NCBI GenBank assembly: GCA_963942565.1
Contig: OZ012685.1
Location: forward strand, 50,473,697 to 50,537,696
Length of the DNA stretch: 64,000 nucleotides
Direction: 5' to 3'
Source: Maea johnstoni
Lineage: Eukaryota; Annelida; Polychaeta; Spionida; Magelonidae
Shown: positions 39,638 to 52,507 of the stretch, piece by piece
How positions within the stretch are numbered: position 1 is the first letter of the stretch
Layout: each line of letters opens with the position of its first letter
The notes under the pieces: model-generated
What the model saw: the letters and a program-made list of their open reading frames with translations, nothing else
What the model was told of the DNA's origin: nothing
Databases searched by the model: none
Made by a program: the position numbers and the translations under genes

Positions 39638-42600
39638 TTTTATAATCCTCTCTGTTTAGCGGCAGCAGACTCGGTAGTTCAGACATAAACATCAACACTA
39701 ACAACATCAGATGCATAAGTAAGGTTCAATATTGTTGAACTACAGACTCGGAAGCCCAGTCACTTTGGGAGTCGCTAGCGTCAGAGCCGCGTATATTTTG
39801 TAAGGGGATTTTCAACCCCCATTCTTCGTATCTGGGTACAAAAACTACCCTTCTTTTACAAAATCGCGGACATGCGGAGGTCTTAAAAAAGTTACCAATG
39901 TATCGTATCATAATGATTTTGTGATAGATAGACCCCAAGGAAGCTGTGGTGTATGGGATATTCCCAAGGTGTTACGAGGCGGAGCCGAGTAACCCCGAGG
40001 GTATCCCATACACCACAGCTTCCGAGGAGTCTATGTGGCTTGTACCACAGTTGACTGCCTTCCACCAATCACAGGCCGAGAAAAGTATACCCTTGGGTAA
40101 CACCTTTGGTTTTAGGCAGCTTAGAGAACAAAGGCTTGAAAAGTGTGGGTTATATCATATAACCCTACACTTTTCGAGGCCTCTGATTGGTGGAAGGCAA
40201 GCAACTGTGGTACAAGTGAAGTTATTCCTTGTATTTTTCTTCGTATCTGCATCGGATCTTCATGCCGTTGCCATATATTCTTTATCAACTGCATATTGAA
40301 TTGAATTCAATTTTTTTGCAAAATATATATGATACTGATAATTTTCAACATACACATATATGTATGTTGATAATCAATGAAAATAGTTAACATCGCAACA
40401 AATGTGTACCTTTCTATTATACGATGACAAAATACATAGTTGGCCGCCATCTTGATTTTCGTGACCAGACCCAACCACTAATGTGGCTCCAACAGAGGCT
40501 AGAACGTGCGTCCTAACTACTAGACCACTTAATACAGATCAGAATAAGTTTAAAGGGGCCCTAAACACGGGGGGGGGAACGGTCAATTTGGAGTTGGGCA
40601 AAAGTGCCCGGTTGTCGATTTGTAATGGGGAATTCTAGCGAGGGAAAGAGAGGTGCGGGAATGGTACCTGTGTTGTCACGTCAAATACTGGAGTAGTACA
40701 GGTAAGATGGTTTATTCTTACCCATCATGGGGTGGGCCATACTCATAAAAATAGCATGGTAGGGCATTTTAGTGGCAGTGTGCGTGTTATTTTATTAAAA
40801 TCCACGCACCAGTGGAGAACCTCCACTGCGAGTTTCAGTTCATGTCAATAGCCGTGCCTTCATGGGGCTTCCAGCTCTACTAATGGAGGTACAATGGCTT
40901 TATTTTGTCATGGCATGAACTGAACTATACCCAACATGTTTTCTATTTGCGAATTTGCCATGTACACTCAATATTTTAAAAGAAATCTCAATCGTAGTGT
41001 CAGACCGGGCCATGTTGATTTGTCTGTGGGTGACAGTCACTGTGTTCATGGGCAATACTGGCAGACAAATCAGTTACCCTTTTGCAACCCAGGATATGTT
41101 AACAGGTTAGAAGGGAGGAGGCGTCTTTAGATCGAAGTACACAGTTCAATTCGAAGTGTGTACCTCATTCTAAGTATTTGACTTTGATTTAAGGGCCCTG
41201 ATCATGCTCAGTGGCTATTTCCTGTAATAACATGGCGGATGCCGTGAAAGGTAGGTGTGTCAGAGGTTTATTAGGAAAATATTGCAAACAAATATACATT
41301 AACCATAACTTCATGTCCATTGGCCTGCGTTGGTAGACTAGGGTGTGGGGCACCTGCTGAAGTTAACTTGACCTATGGAAATTGTGCATGTATTGATATT
41401 TTGGGGGATGATCAGCTTCCTTACATCTATTTATAACATCTTTTCAATTACTGAAGGGGGCGTGTTAGGCCTTGTTTTCAACAATTTATTTAAATATGTT
41501 CCTGGGGGTGCTCAGCCATGAAATTTAACTATAATTTAGGGCTTTGCTTAAGGATTTCATTGAAATAGGTCGTTAAGGCGAGCACCCCTAAATATGGTGT
41601 CAGGGTCAATTTGAAACAGAGCATACTTTTGACTTAAACTATAAGCCATGTCTGCTGTTTTTCATGATAGTGATCTTAGATAAAGAAAAGAATGGATATG
41701 TAGCGAGAGACAAATTACTATATGCGTTATATATATATATATATAGTGAATGCCTGGACACGACTGGTGTTTCTGATCTGGCATTAATGCAAGGTCACGA
41801 GGGAACACGGACCAATCAGGGCTATAATTGTATCGTTTACATTACAGAGAGACCTGTGCGCCAGCATCATCTGAGCATGCGCAGAGCACGACTTTTGGGC
41901 TATTGGTAGAGACTAGCCTGTTCATGTTGACCGGCTGGTTTCATGACTTTTTAAAAAAAATTGAAAAAAGTGTGATTTCAGGAAATTGTTCATTTCCTGA
42001 TCATCAATTATACATGTATTATCAGTATTATCATTATGCAATATTATAACATGCTTATCATTTTTATCTTTCAGGTTTGTTTCGCATTTGACGTAGCCTT
42101 AGATGCATGATATGATGTCCCGACCTCAAGTTCCGAATCCCAGTACAAAGATTTTTAACCCTGCCCACCCTTCCTTTCTGCTTATAGTTTAGTTTTGTAA
42201 TTTGCCACATCTGTGTGTGTTTTCACCAAGTCGAAATTCCTCTCTCTTTTACTAGCAAAAAACTGCATTTAAATATGCATTAAATATGCATTTAATTCTG
42301 AACAAAAATTCATTTTAAGAGAATAATTTAATCCATTACATGTCAAATATTGGTGGATCATTGTATATACCCACACTGTGATGCACCAGTATTCCAATGT
42401 AATAAATTATAAGGGTGCGAGAGTCACAAGCCTCTAAAAAATGGTGAGTGAAAATCTCAGGGACTGGGTGTGCATATGCCGAATAGACAACTGACAAGGG
42501 GAATAAAGCACTTAAAAGTCACTTGGGTATTTAGGGGGGTGCATACGCTCGTTATCAAAATTTACAAATACCCCTAAAGCACTGATTTCTGGCCCAAAAA

Positions 42601-42706
42601 GCACCCTTTTTTTTAAAAGACGCTGACTTTTTCCACTAAAAAAACACCCCTTCTTTTATCAAAACACTGACATTGGATGAACGGTAACACGTATTTTAAC
42701 TTAAGA
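39638..42706 (+). repeat. Array copy 15 (long type, 3069 bp)
   Basis: Carries the insertion with linked variants GTACAATGG and GATGCCGTG, and the longest TA stretch of the array (near 41728). It shares CTTCCGAGG (near 40020) and GAACGTGCG (near 40503) with copies 17 and 18 but not with 6, 9 or 12. The G tract is 9. Confidence 0.97.
39925..40215. mobile_element. Double-hairpin element in copy 15
   Basis: Same insertion. It differs from the copies in units 6, 9 and 12 by CTTCCGAGG in place of CTTCCTAGG, a change shared with units 17 and 18. That change improves no obvious pairing, so it marks a sublineage only. Confidence 0.85.
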
Positions 42707-45475
42707 TTTTATAATCCTCTCTGTTTAGCGGCAGCAGACTCGGTAGTTCAGACATAAACATCAACACTAACAACATCAGATGCATAAGTAAGGTTCAATA
42801 TTGTTGAACTACAGACTCGGAAGCCCAGTCACTTTGGGAGTCGCTAGCGTCAGAGCCGCGTATATTTTGTAAGGGGATTTTCAACCCCCATTCTTCGTAT
42901 CTGGGTACAAAAACTACCCTTCTTTTACAAAATCGCGGACATGCGGAGGTCTTAAAAAAGTTACCAATGTATCGTATCATAATGATTTTGTGAAGTTATT
43001 CCTTGTATATTTCTTCGTATCTGCATCGGATCTTCATGCCGTTGCCATATATACTTTATCAACTGCATATTGAATTGAATTCAATTTTTTTGCAAAATAT
43101 ATATGATACTGATAATTTTCAACATACACATATATGTATGTTGATAATCAATGAAAATAGTTAACATCGCAACAAATGTGTACCTTTCTATTATACGATG
43201 ACAAAATACATAGTTGGCCGCCATCTTGATTTTCGTGACCAGACCCAACCACTAATGTGGCTCCAACAGAGGCTAGAACCTGCGTCCTAACTACTAGACC
43301 ACTTAATACAGATCAGAATAAGTTTAAAGGGGCCCTAAACACGGGGGGGAACGGTCAATTTGGAGTTGGGCAAAAGTGCCCGGTTGTCGATTTGTAATGG
43401 GGAATTCTAGCGAGGGAAAGAGAGGTGCGGGAATGGTACCTGTGTTGTCACGTCAAATACTGGAGTAGTACAGGTAAGATGGTTTATTCTTACCCATCAT
43501 GGGGTGGGCCATACTCATAAAAATAGCATGGTAGGGCATTTTAGTGGCAGTGTGCGTGTTATTTTATTAAAATCCACGCACCAGTGGAGAACCTCCACTG
43601 CGAGTTTCAGTTCATGTCAATAGCCGTGCCTTCATGGGGCTTCCAGCTCTACTAATGGAGGTACAGTGGCTTTATTTTGTCATGGCATGAACTGAACTAT
43701 ACCCAACATGTTTTCTATTTGCGAATTTGCCATGTACACTCAATATTTTAAAAGAAATCTCAATCGTAGTGTCAGACCGGGCCATGTTGATTTGTCTGTG
43801 GGTGACAGTCACTGTGTTCATGGGCAATACTGGCAGACAAATCAGTTACCCTTTTGCAACCCAGGATATGTTAACAGGTTAGAAGGGAGGAGGCGTCTTT
43901 AGATCGAAGTACACAGTTCAATTCGAAGTGTGTACCTCATTCTAAGTATTTGACTTTGATTTAAGGGCCCTGATCATGCTCAGTGGCTATTTCCTGTAAT
44001 AACATGGCGGATGCAGTGAAAGGTAGGTGTGTCAGAGGTTTATTAGGAAAATATTGCAAACAAATATACATTAACCATAACTTCATGTCCATTGGCCTGC
44101 GTTGGTAGACTAGGGTGTGGGGCACCTGCTGAAGTTAACTTGACCTATGGAAATTGTGCATGTATTGATATTTTGGGGGATGATCAGCTTCCTTACATCT
44201 ATTTATAACATCTTTTCAATTACTGAAGGGGGCGTGTTAGGCCTTGTTTTCAACAATTTATTTAAATATGTTCCTGGGGGTGCTCAGCCATGAAATTTAA
44301 CTATAATTTAGGGCTTTGCTTAAGGATTTCATTGAAATAGGTCGTTAAGGCGAGCACCCCTAAATATGGTGTCAGGGTCAATTTGAAACAGAGCATACTT
44401 TTGACTTAAACTATAAGCCATGTCTGCTGTTTTTCATGATAGTGATCTTAGATAAAGAAAAGAATGGATATGTAGCGAGAGACAAATTACTATATGCGTT
44501 ATATATATATATATAGTGAATGCCTGGACACGACTGGTGTTTCTGATCTGGCATTAATGCAAGGTCACGAGGGAACACGGACCAATCAGGGCTATAATTG
44601 TATCGTTTACATTACAGAGAGACCTGTGCGCCAGCATCATCTGAGCATGCGCAGAGCACGACTTTTGGGCTATTGGTAGAGACTAGCCTGTTCATGTTGA
44701 CCGGCTGGTTTCATGACTTTTTAAAAAAAATTGAAAAAAGTGTGATTTCAGGAAATTGTTCATTTCCTGATCATCAATTATACATGTATTATCAGTATTA
44801 TCATTATGCAATATTATAACATGCTTATCATTTTTATCTTTCAGGTTTGTTTCGCATTTGACGTAGCCTTAGATGCATGATATGATGTCCCGACCTCAAG
44901 TTCCGAATCCCAGTACAAAGATTTTTAACCCTGCCCACCCTTCCTTTCTGCTTATAGTTTAGTTTTGTAATTTGCCATATCTGTGTGTGTTTTCACCAAG
45001 TCGAAATTCCTCTCTCTTTTACTAGCAAAAAACTGCATTTAAATATGCATTAAATATGCATTTAATTCTGAACAAAAATTCATTTTGAGAGAATAATTTA
45101 ATCCATTACATGTCAAATATTGGTGGATCATTGTATATACCCACACTGTGATGCACCAGTATTCCAATGTAATAAATTATAAGGGTGCGAGAGTCACAAG
45201 CCTCTAAAAAATGGTGAGTGAAAATCTCAGGGACTGGGTGTGCATATGCCGAATAGACAACTGACAAGGGGAATAAAGCACTTAAAAGTCACTTGGGTAT
45301 TTAGGGGGGTGCATACGCTCGTTATCAAAATTTACAAATACCCCTAAAGCACTGATTTCTGGCCAAAAAGCACCCTTATTTTTAAAAGACGCTGACTTTT
45401 TCCACTAAAAAACCACCCCTTCTTTTATCAAAACACTGACATTGGATGAACGGTAACACGTATTTTAACTTAAGA
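42707..45475 (+). repeat. Array copy 16 (short type, 2769 bp)
   Basis: Has a 7-G tract, a private TTGTATATTTC change near 43003, and the longer TA stretch otherwise typical of long copies. It is followed by two long copies in a row, so the trimer pattern stops here. Confidence 0.97.
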
Positions 45476-48400
45476 TTTTATAATCCTCTCTGTTTAGCGG
45501 CAGCAGACTCGGTAGTTCAGACATAAACATCAACACTAACAACATCAGATGCATAAGTAAGGTTCAATATTGTTGAACTACAGACTCGGAAGCCCAGTCA
45601 CTTTGGGAGTCGCTAGCGTCAGAGCCGCGTATATTTTGTAAGGGGATTTTCAACCCCCATTCTTCGTATCTGGGTACAAAAACTACCCTTCTTTTACAAA
45701 ATCGCGGACATGCGGAGGTCTTAAAAAAGTTACCAATGTATCGTATCATAATGATTTTGTGATAGATAGACCCCAAGGAAGCTGTGGTGTATTGGATATA
45801 CCCAAGGTGTTACGAGGCGGAGCCGAGTAACCCCGAGGGTATCCCATACACCACAGCTTCCGAGGAGTCTATGTGGCTTGTACCACAGTTGACTGCCTTC
45901 CACCAATCACAGGCCGAGAAAAGTATACCCTTGGGTAACACCTTTGGTTTAAGGCAGCTTAGAGAACAAAGGCTTGAAAAGTGTGGGTTATATCATATAA
46001 CCCTACACTTTTCGAGGCCTCTGATTGGTGGAAGGCAAGCAACTGTGGTACAAGTGAAGTTATTCCTTGTATTTTTCTTCGTATCTGCATCGGATCTTCA
46101 TGCCGTTGCCATATATTCTTTATCAACTGCATATTGAATTGAATTCAATTTTTTTGCAAAATATATATGATACTGATAATTTTCAACATACACATATATG
46201 TATGTTGATAATCAATGAAAATAGTTAACATCGCAACAAATGTGTACCTTTCTATTATACGATGACAAAATACATAGTTGGCCGCCATCTTGATTTTCGT
46301 GACCAGACCCAACCACTAATGTGGCTCCAACAGAGGCTAGAACGTGCGTCCTAACTACTAGACCACTTAATACAGATCAGAATAAGTTTAAAGGGGCCCT
46401 AAACACGGGGGGGGGGGGGAACGGTCAATTTGGAGTTGGGCAAAAGTGCCCGGTTGTCGATTTGTAATGGGGAATTCTAGCGAGGGAAAGAGAGGTGCGG
46501 GAATGGTACCTGTGTTGTCACGTCAAATACTGGAGTAGTACAGGTAAGATGGTTTATTCTTACCCATCATGGGGTGGGCCATACTCATAAAAATAGCATG
46601 GTAGGGCATTTTAGTGGCAGTGTGCGTGTTATTTTATTAAAATCCACGCACCAGTGGAGAACCTCCACTGCGAGTTTCAGTTCATGTCAATAGCCGTGCC
46701 TTCATGGGGCTTCCAGCTCTACTAATGGAGGTACAGTGGCTTTATTTTGTCATGGCATGAACTGAACTATACCCAACATGTTTTCTATTTGCGAATTTGC
46801 CATGTACACTCAATATTTTAAAAGAAATCTCAATCGTAGTGTCAGACCGGGCCATGTTGATTTGTCTGTGGGTGACAGTCACTGTGTTCATGGGCAATAC
46901 TGGCAGACAAATCAGTTACCCTTTTGCAACCCAGGATATGTTAACAGGTTAGAAGGGAGGAGCCGTCTTTAGATCGAAGTACACAGTTCAATTCGAAGTG
47001 TGTACCTCATTCTAAGTATTTGACTTTGATTTAAGGGCCCTGATCATGCTCAGTGGCTATTTCCTGTAATAACATGGCGGATGCAGTGAAAGGTAGGTGT
47101 GTCAGAGGTTTATTAGGAAAATATTGCAAACAAATATACATTAACCATAACTTCATGTCCATTGGCCTGCGTTGGTAGACTAGGGTGTGGGGCACCTGCT
47201 GAAGTTAACTTGACCTATGGAAATTGTGCATGTATTGATATTTTGGGGGATGATCAGCTTCCTTACATCTATTTATAACATCTTTTCAATTACTGAAGGG
47301 GGCGTGTTAGGCCTTGTTTTCAACAATTTATTTAAATATGTTCCTGGGGGTGCTCAGCCATGAAATTTAACTATAATTTAGGGCTTTGCTTAAGGATTTC
47401 ATTGAAATAGGTCGTTAAGGCGAGCACCCCTAAATATGGTGTCAGGGTCAATTTGAAACAGAGCATACTTTTGACTTAAACTATAAGCCATGTCTGCTGT
47501 TTTTCATGATAGTGATCTTAGATAAAGAAAAGAATGGATATGTAGCGAGAGACAAATTACTATATGCGTTATATATATATATAGTGAATGCCTGGACACG
47601 ACTGGTGTTTCTGATCTGGCATTAATGCAAGGTCACGAGGGAACACGGACCAATCAGGGCTATAATTGTATCGTTTACATTACAGAGAGACCTGTGCGCC
47701 AGCATCATCTGAGCATGCGCAGAGCACGACTTTTGGGCTATTGGTAGAGACTAGCCTGTTCATGTTGACCGGCTGGTTTCATGACTTTTTAAAAAAAATT
47801 GAAAAAAGTGTGATTTCAGGAAATTGTTCATTTCCTGATCATCAATTATACATGTATTATCAGTATTATCATTATGCAATATTATAACATGCTTATCATT
47901 TTTATCTTTCAGGTTTGTTTCGCATTTGACGTAGCCTTAGATGCATGATATGATGTCCCGACCTCAAGTTCCGAATCCCAGTACAAAGATTTTTAACCCT
48001 GCCCACCCTTCCTTTCTGCTTATAGTTTAGTTTTGTAATTTGCCATATCTGTGTGTGTTTTCACCAAGTCGAAATTCCTCTCTCTTTTACTAGCAAAAAA
48101 CTGCATTTAAATATGCATTAAATATGCATTTAATTCTGAACAAAAATTCATTTTGAGAGAATAATTTAATCCATTACATGTCAAATATTGGTGGATCATT
48201 GTATATACCCACACTGTGATGCACCAGTATTCCAATGTAATAAATTATAAGGGTGCGAGAGTCACAAGCCTCTAAAAAATGGTGAGTGAAAATCTCAGGG
48301 ACTGGGTGTGCATATGCCGAATAGACAACTGACAAGGGGAATAAAGCACTTAAAAGTCACTTGGGTATTTAGGGGGGTGCATACGCTCGTTATCAAAATT

Positions 48401-48543
48401 TACAAATACCCCTAAAGCACTGATTTCTGGCCAAAAAGCACCCTTATTTTTAAAAGACGCTGACTTTTTCCACTAAAAAACCACCCCTTCTTTTATCAAA
48501 ACACTGACATTGGATGAACGGTAACACGTATTTTAACTTAAGA
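45476..48543 (+). repeat. Array copy 17 (long type, mosaic, 3068 bp)
   Basis: Has the insertion and the GAACGTGCG marker of copies 15 and 18. From the G tract (13 G, near 46407) onward it reads as a short copy: GTACAGTGG near 46734, GCCGTC near 46963, GATGCAG, TTTTGAGAG and AACCACC. The switch lies between about 46344 and 46734, an interval that includes the poly-G tract. Confidence 0.96.
45763..46053. mobile_element. Double-hairpin element in copy 17
   Basis: Same insertion. It shares GATATACCC (near 45797) and TTTAAGGCAG with the element in unit 18, and has a private GTATTGG change near 45789. Confidence 0.85.
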
Positions 48544-51433
48544 TTTTATAATCCTCTCTGTTTAGCGGCAGCAGACTCGGTAGTTCAGACATAAACATCA
48601 ACACTAACAACATCAGATGCATAAGTAAGGTTCAATATTGTTGAACTACAGACTCGGAAGCCCAGTCACTTTGGGAGTCGCTAGCGTCAGAGCCGCGTAT
48701 ATTTTGTAAGGGGATTTTCAAACCCCATTCTTCGTATCTGGGTACAAAAACTACCCTTCTTTTACAAAATCGCGGACATGCGGAGGTCTTAAAAAAGTTA
48801 CCAATGTATCGTATCATAATGATTTTGTGATAGATAGACCCCAAGGAAGCTGTGGTGTATGGGATATACCCAAGGTGTTACGAGGCGGAGCCGAGTAACC
48901 CCGAGGGTATCCCATACACCACAGCTTCCGAGGAGTCTATGTGGCTTGTACCACAGTTGACTGCCTTCCACCAATCACAGGCCGAGAAAAGTATACCCTT
49001 GGGTAACACCTTTGGTTTAAGGCAGCTTAGAGAACAAAGGCTTGAAAAGTGTGGGTTATATCATATAACCCTACACTTTTCGAGGCCTCTGATTGGTGGA
49101 AGGCAAGCAACTGTGGTACAAGTGAAGTTATTCCTTGTATTTTTCTTCGTATCTGCATCGGATCTTCATGCCGTTGCCATATATTCTTTATCAACTGCAT
49201 ATTGAATTGAATTCAATTTTTTTGCAAAATATATATGATACTGATAATTTTCAACATACACATATATGTATGTTGATAATCAATGAAAATAGTTAACATC
49301 GCAACAAATGTGTACCTTTCTATTATACGATGACAAAATACATAGTTGGCCGCCATCTTGATTTTCGTGACCAGACCCAACCACTAATGTGGCTCCAACA
49401 GAGGCTAGAACGTGCGTCCTAACTACTAGACCACTTAATACAGATCAGAATAAGTTTAAAGGGGCCCTAAACACGGGGGGGGGGGGGGGGGGGAACGGTC
49501 AATTTGGAGTTGGGCAAAAGTGCCCGGTTGTCGATTTGTAATGGGGAATTCTAGCGAGGGAAAGAGAGGTGCGGGAATGGTACCTGTGTTGTCACGTCAA
49601 ATACTGGAGTAGTACAGGTAAGATGGTTTATTCTTACCCATCATGGGGTGGGCCATACTCATAAAAATAGCATGGTAGGGCATTTTAGTGGCAGTGTGCG
49701 TGTTATTTTATTAAAATCCACGCACCAGTGGAGAACCTCCACTGCGAGTTTCAGTTCATGTCAATAGCCGTGCCTTCATGGGGCTTCCAGCTCTACTAAT
49801 GGAGGTACAATGGCTTTATTTTGTCATGGCATGAACTGAACTATACCCAACATGTTTTCTATTTGCGAATTTGCCATGTACACTCAATATTTTAAAAGAA
49901 ATCTCAATCGTAGTGTCAGACCGGGCCATGTTGATTTGTCTGTGGGTGACAGTCACTGTGTTCATGGGCAATACTGGCAGACAAATCAGTTACCCTTTTG
50001 CAACCCAGGATATGTTAACAGGTTAGAAGGGAGGAGGCGTCTTTAGATCGAAGTACACAGTTCAATTCGAAGTGTGTACCTCATTCTAAGTATTTGACTT
50101 TGATTTAAGGGCCCTGATCATGCTTAGTGGCTATTTCCTGTAATAACATGGCGGATGCCGTGAAAGGTAGGTGTGTCAGAGGTTTATTAGGAAAATATTG
50201 CAAACAAATATACATTAACCATAACTTCATGTCCATTGGCCTGCGTTGGTAGACTAGGGTGTGGGGCACCTGCTGAAGTTAACTTGACCTATGGAAATTG
50301 TGCATGTATTGATATTTTGGGGGATGATCAGCTTCCTTACATCTATTTATAACATCTTTTCAATTACTGAAAGTTCATGTGTTAGGCCTTGTTTTCAACA
50401 ATTTATTTAAATATGTTCCTGGGGGTGCTCAGCCATGAAATTTAACTATAATTTAGGGCTTTGCTTAAGGATTTCATTGAAATAGGTCGTTAAGGCGAGC
50501 ACCCCTAAATATGGTGTCAGGGTCAATTTGAAACAGAGCATACTTTTGACTTAAACTATAAGCCATGTCTGCTGTTTTTCATGATAGTGATCTTAGATAA
50601 AGAAAAGAATGGATATGTAGCGAGAGACAAATTACTATATGCGTTATATATATATATAGTGAATGCCTGGACACGACTGGTGTTTCTGATCTGGCATTAA
50701 TGCAAGGTCACGAGGGAACACGGACCAATCAGGGCTATAATTGTATCGTTTACATTACAGAGAGACCTGTGCGCCAGCATCATCTGAGCATGCGCAGAGC
50801 ACGACCTTTGGGCTATTGGTAGAGACTAGCCTGTTCATGTTGACCGGCTGGTTTCATGACTTTTTAAAAAAAAATTGAAAAAAGTGTGATTTCAGGAAAT
50901 TGTTCATTTCCTGATCATCAATTATACATGTATTATCAGTATTATCATTATGCAATATTATAACATGCTTATCATTTTTATCTTTCAGGTTTGTTTCGCA
51001 TTTGACGTAGCCTTAGATGCATGATATGATGTCCCGACCTCAAGTTCCGAATCCCAGTACAAAGATTTTTAACCCTGCCCACCCTTCCTTCCTGCTTATA
51101 GTTTAGTTTTGTAATTTGCCACATCTGTGTGTGTTTTCACCAAGTCGAAATTCCTCTCTCTTTTACTAGCAAAAAACTGCATTTAAATATGCATTAAATA
51201 TGCATTTAATTCTGAACAAAAATTCATTTAAAGAGAATAATTTAATCCATTACATGTCAAATATTGGTGGATCATTGTATATACCCACACTGTGATGCAC
51301 CAGTATTCCAATGTAATAAATTATAAGGGTGCGAGAGTCACAAGCCTCTAAAAAATGGTGAGTGAAAATCTCAGGGACTGGGTGTGCATATGCCGAATAG
51401 ACAACTGACAAGGGGAATAAAGCACTTAAAAGT
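48544..51433 (+). repeat. Array copy 18 (long type, truncated, 2890 bp)
   Basis: Last direct copy. It has the insertion, the longest G tract (19 G near 49477) and several private changes, such as AAAGTTCATG near 50370 where other copies have AAGGGGGCG. It breaks off after AGCACTTAAAAGT, and the remaining roughly 190 bp of the unit is replaced by unrelated sequence. The same junction appears in mirror image at 53047/53048. Confidence 0.97.
48831..49121. mobile_element. Double-hairpin element in copy 18
   Basis: Same insertion, sharing GATATACCC and TTTAAGGCAG with unit 17. It is the last copy before the palindrome. The inverted partial copies at 53048-55996 do not reach the insertion site, so whether they carried it cannot be seen. 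Confidence 0.85.
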
Positions 51434-51960
51434 ACCCTCACAGCAGAGCCAGTGTATTTGGGACAAAAAAGAAGAAAAATTGACATAGTGTTTCCAACGG
51501 CACTCAAACCCACAAATAATGGGTAGACTGACTAGACTCCCTGCTGATGTCAGGAATGACTGCATGGAAACTTGTGATCTTGGAATAGCCCACCTAGGGT
51601 TAGGGATGGGAATCAGGTCCAGGGTCAGTGTTAGGGCTAGTGTTAGGTGATCCTAACCCTAAACCTGGACCTGATTCCTGACCCTAAGTACAGTATTGCA
51701 AGATCACAAGTTCCAATGAAGTCATTCCAGACATCTGCAAGAATTTTGAGTCTATCCAAATAATGAATGACTGTGTGTATACAACTGACAAGATGAAGTA
51801 AGGTTCAAATGAAATAATCTGCTTCTAATTAATACAGCGTTTGAAAAAATTACATAAGCACAAGACAAGTCAATCCTTGATTCATAAGATTCCTTACTAT
51901 ATTAAAAGGTAGCTTACATTATGAGGCTTATATTTTCTATAGTCAGTTTCTGGCGAATTA
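51434..51960 (+). repeat. Left arm of the large palindrome, outside the array unit
   Basis: This segment is not part of the tandem unit. Read in reverse complement it reappears at 52508-53047 with scattered single-base differences and small indels. It contains a nested foldback at about 51525-51770. Overlapping open frames of 87 and 64 codons at 51250-51565 (minus) are mirrored in the other arm but have no recognisable domain. Confidence 0.9.
51525..51770. repeat. Nested foldback with TTAGGG-like motifs
   Basis: Its arms share GATGTC, GGAATGACT, CTTGTGATCTTG and AATCAGGTCCAGG with their complements downstream (CCTGGACCTGATT near 51668, CAAGATCACAAG near 51700). The centre has several TTAGGG and CCCTAA hexamers that are not in a regular tandem run. 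A mirrored copy lies at about 52710-52940. It resembles a foldback element; the family was not identified. Confidence 0.7.
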
Positions 51961-52507
51961 TGCTTTTAACACCACCAAAGTATAGATTTTTTGAAAAAAT
52001 CTCTCGATGGGGATTATAGCACTTTGATGGGGCATTGTCACAACATTACATTTTGACTGTGCCAAGTAAAAGAGGGTGCAGGCTGGGATTCCACTCAATG
52101 CCTTGAAGCTGGGATTCTGCGCAAAGCCTGTTGCTATGGTAACGAAGCATTAAGCCAGAAAAATTGAATAAAAGTACATAAAGGAATAGTGTTTTTTCCA
52201 AAAGTCAGGTCTTGTTTGTTGTTACCTATAAATGTTCTATACATTGAACCCATAAAGGACTTGGAAAAGTAGGGATGATAGAAAAAGATATGCAAAAAAA
52301 AAAGCTCCCGTGAATACTGATACTCTTTCATGATTCAAAGCAGACAACTTAACAAGATGGCTGCCAAGCTGTCCGCTGGTACTTCATCAAATCATAAGTT
52401 ATCGAAGAGTATCAATAAAAGTGCTATAATAGCCACTCTGACTTTATTTATAAATTAACACAAGGCCATCTGCCCAATCTCAATCCCTATAATAAATCCA
52501 TAGATAC
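51961..52507. other. Single-copy spacer at the centre of the palindrome
   Basis: 547 bp without a counterpart in the window. It holds an RFX-type X-box (52130-52143) and an AAGATGGCTGCC motif near 52354. A minus-strand frame of 65 codons (52134-52331) has no recognisable features. No gene is supported here. Confidence 0.75.
52130..52143. promoter_or_regulatory. RFX X-box-like site
   Basis: GTTGCTATGGTAAC fits every position of the X-box consensus RYYNYYATRRNRAC bound by RFX factors, which in animals mark many cilium genes. No transcription unit next to it is recognised, so function is inferred from the motif alone. Confidence 0.35.

Noticed and set aside
1-51433. rDNA, 5S, histone or spliced-leader array
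   Set aside because: No conserved rRNA, snRNA or histone sequences could be recognised on either strand of the unit.
1-51433. CRISPR array
   Set aside because: The repeats are kilobases long, with no short repeats or unique spacers, and the DNA is eukaryotic in character.
51597-51700. Interstitial telomere tract
   Set aside because: TTAGGG and CCCTAA hexamers are few and irregular and lie in a hairpin, not in a tandem run.
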